Assembly: GCA_947440875.1 (NCBI GenBank)
Contig: CANETG010000073.1
Location: 1-10,721, forward strand
Reading direction: 5' to 3'
Source: Bacteriovoracaceae bacterium
Lineage (GTDB): Bacteria > Bdellovibrionota > Bacteriovoracia > Bacteriovoracales > Bacteriovoracaceae
DNA: 10,721 nucleotides
Positions 1 through 5,553 of the stretch are shown piece after piece (position 1 is the first letter of the stretch; each line of letters opens with the position of its first letter). Position numbers and translations under genes: made by a program. The notes under the pieces were generated by a model. It ran no database searches. It had not been told where the DNA came from and saw only the letters and a program-made list of their open reading frames with translations.

Positions 1-1109
1 AAAGGACGAAGATGGTGGGCGAGATCTCTCGCGTCTTTGAAAGTCTTAATGATGAGAGAACGATTTAAGGGTGATGGACGAAGATACTTGTCCGACTCCG
101 AGTGGAGGAGGAAACTTTTGCCTTGAGCGAATTTCCCGTCCTCCATCAGTTCGGAGTATAGGGCGCGATATTTTTCTTTGAGGATCTCGGTGGCTTCGTC
201 ATCGGAGAGGAGATTTCTTTGGGGAGCATTTCCGAATGAGGAAACTAAGGCTTCAAAGAGCTCGTCTTGATTAATCCCTTCTTGGATAAATAAATCTTGA
301 GGCGAGGCGCAAGCGCCCTGGTTCCAAGGAATGACGTCTCTCACAATTGAGTCAGCGATCTGTGATAGTTTGGACGAAGCCAGACCCTTACGGGTCATGA
401 GCTGAAAAGAAACTTTCGGACCGAAATCGAGGAATTTGACATCAGGAGTGAGCTCCATCTTGAGCGATGAAATCATTTCTTCTCCGCCCCAAGCAACGAT
501 CGCGTTGACTTTTTTCTTGAGTCTTACTTCGATCGTCTGATCCCCACCCTTCCAGTGAAGAATGGCAAACTTATTTGAGAGAACGGTATTCGTATCAATT
601 TTTTTGAGAGTCCGAGCAAAGTAGAGAGGAAAAGTTTTATTTTCTGAACTCACTTTAAGAAGAGAAAGATTTTTCGTGATGAGCGCCATGAGAAGGGAAT
701 CTAGACTTGAAAGAAAAACGTTTCCAGCAGTGACATGAAGAATAAGTCCCAGTGGCTGGGCTTTGATGAGCGTTTCTTGATGAGGGAGTTTGGCAAATCT
801 ATCGAGCATAGAGGCATTGGTAAATTCGGCCAGCAGACGCTTCATGAGACTTTCTTCGGAAAGTAGTCCTGGGAGGATCGCCAGAGTCTCTTCGACTTCC
901 TTCCTCGAGAATCCAGAGTCTGCCTGGATGCCAAGAATGATTTCTTCAGGATGAGAATGAGTCTTCCAGAAAAGTGAGAGTTGATTGAGCACTGAGATGA
1001 TCTCTTCGAGTTTTGTTTTCCGAAGACTTGTTTTAAGCATCAGGAGAGAATCACCGGAAGAATCCAGCCAATTCATGAGTTCATCTTTCTCTTCGCCAAA
1101 CCAGTACAT
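1..1109 (-). CDS. luxC: LuxC-type acyl reductase (fatty aldehyde-forming), partial, C-terminus off the window
   Basis: LuxC-family proteins reduce an activated fatty acyl group to the aldehyde with NADPH, forming an acyl-thioester on a cysteine; they are distant relatives of aldehyde dehydrogenases. The frame is open from the ATG at 1109 to base 1, giving 369 residues of a family that is usually about 480 long, so roughly the last 110 are missing. Visible signatures are PLGLILHVTAGNVFLSS near residues 119-135, AIVAWGGEEMI near 203-213, a DFGPKVSF segment near 228-235, and WNQGACASPQ with the expected nucleophile Cys267. AAGG lies 7 bases before the ATG and overlaps the end of the luxE-like gene, which stops 4 bases upstream, so the two are cotranscribed. 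LuxE is the physical and catalytic partner of LuxC in luminous bacteria. The family is clear; the natural acyl chain and the fate of the aldehyde are unknown. Confidence 0.92.
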   Translation of the reverse strand, partial: MYWFGEEKDELMNWLDSSGDSLLMLKTSLRKTKLEEIISVLNQLSLFWKTHSHPEEIILGIQADSGFSRKEVEETLAILPGLLSEESLMKRLLAEFTNASMLDRFAKLPHQETLIKAQPLGLILHVTAGNVFLSSLDSLLMALITKNLSLLKVSSENKTFPLYFARTLKKIDTNTVLSNKFAILHWKGGDQTIEVRLKKKVNAIVAWGGEEMISSLKMELTPDVKFLDFGPKVSFQLMTRKGLASSKLSQIADSIVRDVIPWNQGACASPQDLFIQEGINQDELFEALVSSFGNAPQRNLLSDDEATEILKEKYRALYSELMEDGKFAQGKSFLLHSESDKYLRPSPLNRSLIIKTFKDARDLAHHLRP

Positions 1110-1113
1110 CGTA

Positions 1114-2205
1114 TTACCTTATGAGATCGAGTGCTTTGAGCGCGCACCCTTTATGTTTCTTGACACCGGCGCGACCTTCCAGGATCAAAGTATCGCCACC
1201 AATTCCGCAGTCGCAAGTTCCGAGCCGTCCATAATCTGTCGTGAGAAGACTGGGGGCGGGATAACTAAAGTTGTAGCTGCATTGAAAATGAAGAAGCCCG
1301 CGTTCTCCCCTCGGACGAATGGAAATATCATGCGGGGAGCGGACAAAAACGCGAGCGTAATTAGGGATATGAAGATTTCCTTTCTTGCAATCGACATAGG
1401 GAATACCGTGTTCAACCATTCCGAAAAGATCGCGCTGGTTTTCTTCTGGGATACCAAGGCGAGCGTGAATAATTTGACGAAATTCTTTTTTCGGGATTTC
1501 TTTATCCGCTTTCCCTTTCCAACCGCCGCCAGTTTGAAGCCATGAATCTGGGCCTAAATTCATATTGAGGTCATGTTTTTCGATCATCTCAAAAAGAAGT
1601 GCCGGAAAACCTAGAATTCTTGTGGGAGTGCCACTTTTTTCGAAACGCTTGAGTGCTTCAACAACTCCCTTTTCATTCATCTCGAAGTCAGAACCATTCC
1701 ACTGGATAGCATAATAGACTTCTTTTTTACCCGTGAAGTTTGTGAGGAGTTCATCGGTGAACGCTGTCCCTAAATCGTTGGCAACTTTCGGGTCGTAAGT
1801 AAAACAGAGGTAGTTGTATTCTGTAGCAGAGGCCATCCCGAGAGATCTGTGGATGGAGTACGCTAAGCGCTTCACGTTCTCGAGACTTTTCTTATCCAGA
1901 AACTGCTGAGACTTTTGCCCTCCGGTACCTGAACTCGTCAGAACCAGTGCTAACTCTTCCCTGGGAACTGAACAAAATTCATGTTCTTTAAAAAGGTGAA
2001 CCATCGTTCCAGGAATTTTTTGGAGATCGTTTTCAACTTCCAATTCATTCGGATGAAAGCCTAGCTTATCCCAAAGTTTACGAGTGAACTCATGTTTTTG
2101 ATAATGGTGAAGAGCATTCTCTTTTATGCTCTCAAGAAATAATTTTTTGGCGTTGTCCGAAAAGTCGAAGGGATCTGAATCGAGAAGAAGATCAGTTGCC
2201 TTCAT
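1114..2205 (-). CDS. luxE: LuxE-type acyl-protein synthetase (long-chain fatty acid activating)
   Basis: LuxE activates a fatty acid with ATP to an acyl-adenylate, moves the acyl group onto its own cysteine, and passes it to LuxC for reduction. The 363-residue product is close to the usual family length of about 370. The adenylate-forming motif VLTSSGTGGQKSQ sits at residues 88-100, a QTGGGWKG segment at 224-231, and the C-terminal KGCAL motif at 351-355. Cys353 lies 10 residues from the end, as expected for the acyl-carrying cysteine. I chose the ATG at 2205 because it overlaps the stop of the upstream gene as ATGA. A GTG at 2244 would add 13 residues but has AAGG only 2 bases before it. A CDCG cluster (Cys331, Cys333) near the C-terminus is an extra feature of unknown role. 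The luxC-like gene follows after 4 bases. Confidence 0.9.
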   Translation of the reverse strand: MKATDLLLDSDPFDFSDNAKKLFLESIKENALHHYQKHEFTRKLWDKLGFHPNELEVENDLQKIPGTMVHLFKEHEFCSVPREELALVLTSSGTGGQKSQQFLDKKSLENVKRLAYSIHRSLGMASATEYNYLCFTYDPKVANDLGTAFTDELLTNFTGKKEVYYAIQWNGSDFEMNEKGVVEALKRFEKSGTPTRILGFPALLFEMIEKHDLNMNLGPDSWLQTGGGWKGKADKEIPKKEFRQIIHARLGIPEENQRDLFGMVEHGIPYVDCKKGNLHIPNYARVFVRSPHDISIRPRGERGLLHFQCSYNFSYPAPSLLTTDYGRLGTCDCGIGGDTLILEGRAGVKKHKGCALKALDLIR

Positions 2206-3338
2206 AGCTGAAGAAGTTTTGGGTTCAGCGACATGCGTTTCCACGCCTTGAAGTATTCTTCGAGGTAGACCTGGTTGAGACCTTTGAGCTTCACGTTTTG
2301 GAAATCAAAGATTTCAAATGATCTGCTGAAAACAACGAAGTCATGGCGCTTGCCGTTTATTAATTGAAACGCAGGAAAGAATCCGCAGGGGATGAACTTC
2401 GCGCGGATGATACTTTCAAGAATTTTCGGACGATCGGCCCTTACGATGACCTCAATGTATCTGGCACCTGCGTTCCTCAAAAGTTTGTTGGTCGCTAGGA
2501 AGAGCTCGGAGAAATTGAGATTCCCAGGCATCTTTCCCCCGACGATGACACAGTAACCATCAACCGGAGAAAGGTGACAGAAAAGTTCAATCGATTGATC
2601 AGGCGTGATGATCATGAGGTTTGGTTGGTGAAACGGAAAAAACTCAAATTCAAGTTTCTTTTCTGCCTTGAGATTTTTGTACCGATAGGTAACAAACTTC
2701 GGTGAGTTCACAACCTCTAGATCGCCCGGAGAAACGAGGACCTTCGTTGGTGTTTCAGGAATGATTGATTCTTTGGGCTCTAGTCCGACTTCGCCCGCGA
2801 CGATCTTGTACAGAGATTCCATCTCATGGTGAATTCGATAATCATGACTTCTTTTTTCGAGCGCCGATGGATACACGATCGCAGCGAGGCAATGCGTTTC
2901 GTAATCATTCGTCCGGTGAGCGTTGGGAAAAATGCCGAGTTTTTTAAATCCTAATTTTTCAGTCAGCGTCTGAGCTGCTTCATTCACGGTTCGCGTAGTG
3001 GAATAAACGATGTCCACACCTTGAGTTTTCTCACGGAGATGCTTAATCCCGAAAGCGAGAAGGTCTTCCATCAGGCCTTTACCACGGTATTCATTTCGAA
3101 CCACAGCGCCGAAGGCTTTGGCGACCATGTTTTCTTTGTCGTAAGCGGCAAGGACGGAAGCGATAACAGATCCCTGTTCATCTTTTGTGATGAACCAGTA
3201 GCCGGTATCAGAGGTAATAAATTTTTTGATGAGATGAAATTCTTTCATCAGGGGATCTGGATAAGATCCTTCGTAAACGTCGTAATACAATTGCGAAATC
3301 TGAGAGATATCATCATCAGTCGCTAGGGTGAGTTTCAT
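2202..3338 (-). CDS. GNAT-family acyltransferase with a second, GNAT-like C-terminal half
   Basis: The first gene of the lux-like operon encodes 378 residues. Residues 1 to about 155 form a typical GNAT fold: FGAVVRNEYRGKGLM at 76-90 carries the acyl-CoA pyrophosphate-binding RGKG (85-88), followed by a helix and an EKLGFKKLGIFPNA segment at 127-140. Residues about 170-378 have no RGKG loop, but their end (helix near 278-290, YIEVIVRADRP, then AKFIPCGFFPAFQ at 313-325 and HDFVVFSRSF) repeats the order seen at 95-155, suggesting a degenerate second GNAT unit. The ATG at 3338 is the best start: it opens at the first GNAT strand, and a 48-codon upstream extension would cross the start of the divergent alkB-like gene. 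The stop overlaps the luxE-like ATG, implying translational coupling. It may move an acyl or acetyl group onto a product of the pathway; the acceptor is unknown. Confidence 0.85.
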   Translation of the reverse strand: MKLTLATDDDISQISQLYYDVYEGSYPDPLMKEFHLIKKFITSDTGYWFITKDEQGSVIASVLAAYDKENMVAKAFGAVVRNEYRGKGLMEDLLAFGIKHLREKTQGVDIVYSTTRTVNEAAQTLTEKLGFKKLGIFPNAHRTNDYETHCLAAIVYPSALEKRSHDYRIHHEMESLYKIVAGEVGLEPKESIIPETPTKVLVSPGDLEVVNSPKFVTYRYKNLKAEKKLEFEFFPFHQPNLMIITPDQSIELFCHLSPVDGYCVIVGGKMPGNLNFSELFLATNKLLRNAGARYIEVIVRADRPKILESIIRAKFIPCGFFPAFQLINGKRHDFVVFSRSFEIFDFQNVKLKGLNQVYLEEYFKAWKRMSLNPKLLQL

Positions 3339-3356
3339 AGGAGGAGTTCTACCTCC
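3339..3356 (-). promoter_or_regulatory. Shine-Dalgarno hairpin ahead of the GNAT gene
   Basis: The minus-strand message carries GGAGG (3356-3352), a 7-base spacer, then CCTCC (3344-3340) and one base before the ATG at 3338. GGAGG is the only good ribosome-binding site for this gene, but it lies 13 bases from the start, which is longer than usual. It can pair fully with the CCTCC beside the ATG, making a 5-bp GC-rich stem that would hide the site. This could lower or gate translation of the whole operon. The palindrome is seen directly; the regulatory role is inferred. Confidence 0.4.
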
Positions 3357-3443
3357 GGGCCTATTTTGCCACAAGAGAACCACCACCTTTTTACATGGGT
3401 TTGGGCCATTTTGAGTGTTCTTTGATACGGGAAGAGCATCCCT
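3339..3443. promoter_or_regulatory. Divergent intergenic region between the lux-like operon and the alkB-like gene
   Basis: These 105 bases must hold the promoters for both the minus-strand GNAT-luxE-luxC operon and the plus-strand alkB-like gene. I found no convincing -35/-10 pair on either strand: CAAAAT (3368-3363, minus) and GATACG (3424-3429, plus) are only weak -10 candidates. GGAAG at 3430-3434 is the ribosome-binding site of the plus-strand gene, 9 bases before its ATG. No rho-independent terminator is visible. Confidence 0.5.
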
Positions 3444-4265
3444 ATGAGAAAAGATGAGCTCCCACACGGTCTTCACTATCAATTTCCCTTCATTGACCGG
3501 AAAGAACGCGCACGTCTTTTAGACTGGATCGGAACTCTTACTCCGCTTTGGGAAATGCGTTTTTCTGAACATAATCCACCCCCCGAGGGCGATAAGCAGA
3601 GACCCCTTCTTCGTCCGGTTTACTGGCTCGGAAACTGGCAGTTTGCCTGCTTAGATTACTATCATCCTCCGAAAGGCATTCTTCACCGCTGTGTGAAGGC
3701 CGAACCCTACCCGAAATTTCTCCAAGACGTGGTGGACCGAATTGAGTTCATCGCTAAAAAAAGATTCCCCAAAAGTTATGTTCCAGAAAAGTGGAAACTC
3801 AATACCTGCTTGATCAATTTCTATGGCAATAAACTGGAAGAAGGAAAATGGGTCGATCGCGCGCGGGTCGGAGAGCACAAAGATTTCGAACCAGGGCCCG
3901 TTGGCTCAATGTCCTTTGGTGATCGCGCATTCTTTCAGTTTGTGAATGGGAAATCAACTCTCGGCGATGAGAACGTTGTGTTCTCTCAGTGGCTCGAAGA
4001 TTCGTCGCTTCAAATATTTGCTGGTGAGAAATGGAAAGAAAAAACATTTCACCGCGTGCAAAGAGTGGAAGATAAGAAGAAAGAAATAATCGGTCCAGCC
4101 ATCGATGGATTTCTCACAAGGCGAATCAATTTCACCTTCCGATATGTGCCCGAAGAACATGTCTATCCTTTGAAAAATCTCCCCGGAAACCAGCAGGGAG
4201 ACATCGACGGCTACGTCCGGAAATTGGCCGAAACCTCCCCTTACTGGCGTGGTCTAATCTCTTGA
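3444..4265 (+). CDS. AlkB-family 2-oxoglutarate/Fe(II)-dependent dioxygenase
   Basis: AlkB proteins repair alkylated bases such as 1-methyladenine and 3-methylcytosine in DNA or RNA by oxidative demethylation, using Fe(II), oxygen and 2-oxoglutarate in the cytoplasm. The 273-residue product shows the core in order: NTCLINFYG at 120-128 (2-oxoglutarate contact Asn/Tyr region), the iron ligands HKD (His145, Asp147), GPVGSMSFGDRAFFQF at 151-166, the third iron ligand His203 in TFHRVQ, and RINFTFR at 227-233 with the two arginines (Arg227, Arg233) that bind 2-oxoglutarate. It is longer than E. coli AlkB (216 residues); the extra length is mainly an N-terminal region with YWLGNWQFACLDYYHPP that probably shapes the nucleotide lid. 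It is transcribed alone, divergently from the lux-like operon. Family and catalytic competence look firm; substrate choice cannot be read from the sequence. Confidence 0.9.
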   Translation: MRKDELPHGLHYQFPFIDRKERARLLDWIGTLTPLWEMRFSEHNPPPEGDKQRPLLRPVYWLGNWQFACLDYYHPPKGILHRCVKAEPYPKFLQDVVDRIEFIAKKRFPKSYVPEKWKLNTCLINFYGNKLEEGKWVDRARVGEHKDFEPGPVGSMSFGDRAFFQFVNGKSTLGDENVVFSQWLEDSSLQIFAGEKWKEKTFHRVQRVEDKKKEIIGPAIDGFLTRRINFTFRYVPEEHVYPLKNLPGNQQGDIDGYVRKLAETSPYWRGLIS

Positions 4266-4365
4266 TATTCCTAATAAAACCCGAATAGCAGACAAAAACA
4301 CTCAAGCCGGTGCGATGGTCCGTCGATGAGCTTAGTACACAGGCATATCAGGAGAGGAACTTTTT
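4266..4365 (+). promoter_or_regulatory. Upstream region of the exported-protein gene with a possible sigma-28-like promoter
   Basis: This 100-base gap carries CTCAAG at 4301-4306 and, 15 bases later, GTCGATGA at 4322-4329. This resembles the sigma-28 (FliA) pattern of a -35 box, 15 bases, then GCCGATAA (6 of 8 matches in the -10 part). A start near 4335 would leave a leader of about 30 bases containing the ribosome-binding site GGAGAGG (4351-4357), 8 bases before the ATG. No terminator for the alkB-like gene is visible. The match is suggestive only; a housekeeping promoter of poor consensus is also possible. Confidence 0.3.
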
Positions 4366-5553
4366 ATGGCGGGCAAATTGTTTGCCCTGGTGGGACTATT
4401 ATTTTTTTCGACAGCATCATTGGCGATGACCAACCAGGAAATTTTAGACAACCTCCGCTCTCGCATCGTTTCACTGAAAAGTGATCGCAGTCTCATCAAA
4501 AGTTTTTCTGATCACTCTCAAAGTTACGTTTACGATCAAGCACTCGCCGTTATTGCCTTCGCAAAAGCGGGCGAAAAAGAAACTGCTCGGAAACTTTTAA
4601 AGGGTCTTGAGTCTCTTCAGTTGGAAGATGGCTCACTTTATTTTTCCTATTACACCGATGGTAGTTCACCCTATCCAATCGAGGGTGATCGCCGCTTCGC
4701 TGGTGCCATCGCATGGGTCGCTTTAGCAGCCACTCACTACCAAGCCGAATTTCAGTCAAAAGAATTTGTCTCTTTTAATCTGAAGCTCCTCACATGGCTT
4801 CAATCTGAAGTGAAACCATTCAAGGTCGCAGGAGTTTCGCACGCTGCTCTGCGCTTCGGACCTTCTGATATAATATCCAGCCCCTGGAATGAAAGTGAAA
4901 CGGTAGCACTAGAACACAATCTCGATGCATTTGCGGCCTATCAGCATTTCGCAGTTCTTAATCCGAAGTTTGAGTGGAAAAAAGAAATGACGGGAATAAA
5001 GAAATTCATTCTCGCTCTGTGGGATAAGAACCGCTCGCATTTTTGGTCAGGAGTAAATCTGGCCAAGGGAAAAATTAATAAAGAAGAATTATACTTGGAT
5101 AACCAGACCTGGAGTCTTCTTGCTCTTGATTCAGAAACTCTCCAGAGTATTGATGCCCACAAAGCACTCGCTCTTAATTGTGATTCTTTTTATTTTGAAC
5201 ACCAAGGTGTGTTTGGGTTCTATGACTCAAAACCGAGCAAGGGTTCTCAAAAATACGAATTCGTTTGGTCAGAAGGGACCTTAGGGCAAGTTCTGGCGAT
5301 GGAAAAGAGCGGATTTTCTTGCGAGAAAAAAACTAATGACGAAATACTTTCTTCGGTGAAAAAGATGAGGACTTCGGACGGTGGAATCGCCTACGCCACC
5401 TCTTCATCCAATCCGGATTTCACGACATCTTCTTCCGTCGCCGGCACAGCTTGGATGTATTTTGCCTCGAATAAGATCAATCCATTTACAGTGAATCAAT
5501 CTCGCTCAGTCGCTTCTCAAATCCCCCAAAAAGCTTATCGTGGTCAACGGTAA
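4366..5553 (+). CDS. Exported (alpha/alpha)6-barrel, six-hairpin-glycosidase-like protein
   Basis: The 395-residue product begins with a clear Sec signal peptide: a lysine at position 4, a hydrophobic core, and a likely cut after the Ala-Ser-Leu-Ala ending at residue 20. No lipobox cysteine is present, so it should be periplasmic or secreted. The mature part has repeated helix-pair units ending in glycine or aspartate turns: YVYDQALAVIAFAKAG (54-69), LQLEDGSLYFSYYTDG (84-99), FAGAIAWVALAATHYQ (111-126), ALEHNLDAFAAYQHF (181-195), YLDNQTWSLLALDS (243-256), VWSEGTLGQ (300-308) and DGGIAYAT (338-345). This pattern matches six-hairpin glycosidase-superfamily proteins acting on glycans; Glu303, Glu183 and Asp245 are candidate acidic catalytic or binding residues. 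I cannot assign a glycoside hydrolase family or substrate. The last 68 bases overlap the ABC-F gene on the opposite strand. Confidence 0.75.
   Translation: MAGKLFALVGLLFFSTASLAMTNQEILDNLRSRIVSLKSDRSLIKSFSDHSQSYVYDQALAVIAFAKAGEKETARKLLKGLESLQLEDGSLYFSYYTDGSSPYPIEGDRRFAGAIAWVALAATHYQAEFQSKEFVSFNLKLLTWLQSEVKPFKVAGVSHAALRFGPSDIISSPWNESETVALEHNLDAFAAYQHFAVLNPKFEWKKEMTGIKKFILALWDKNRSHFWSGVNLAKGKINKEELYLDNQTWSLLALDSETLQSIDAHKALALNCDSFYFEHQGVFGFYDSKPSKGSQKYEFVWSEGTLGQVLAMEKSGFSCEKKTNDEILSSVKKMRTSDGGIAYATSSSNPDFTTSSSVAGTAWMYFASNKINPFTVNQSRSVASQIPQKAYRGQR
5486..5553. other. 68-base convergent 3'-3' gene overlap
   Basis: The exported-protein gene ends with TAA at 5551-5553 on the plus strand, and the ABC-F gene ends with TAA at 5488-5486 on the minus strand, so 68 bases code on both strands. 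On the plus strand they give the hydrophilic end of the glycosidase-like protein; on the minus strand they give the end of the ABC-F coiled coil. There is no space for separate terminators, so the two transcripts should form antisense ends. Confidence 0.85.

Noticed and set aside
985..1545. Plus-strand open frame of 186 codons
   Set aside because: It lies antisense to the clear LuxE and LuxC coding sequences and has no recognisable domain; it is a shadow frame.
2206..2244. GTG start at 2244 for the LuxE-like protein
   Set aside because: Possible, but AAGG is only 2 bases from it and the ATG at 2205 gives a tidy ATGA overlap with the upstream stop and a normal LuxE length.
3339..3482. A 48-codon N-terminal extension of the GNAT protein starting at 3482
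   Set aside because: It would be basic and low in GNAT similarity, would cross the start of the divergent alkB-like gene, and the ATG at 3338 begins right at the first GNAT strand.
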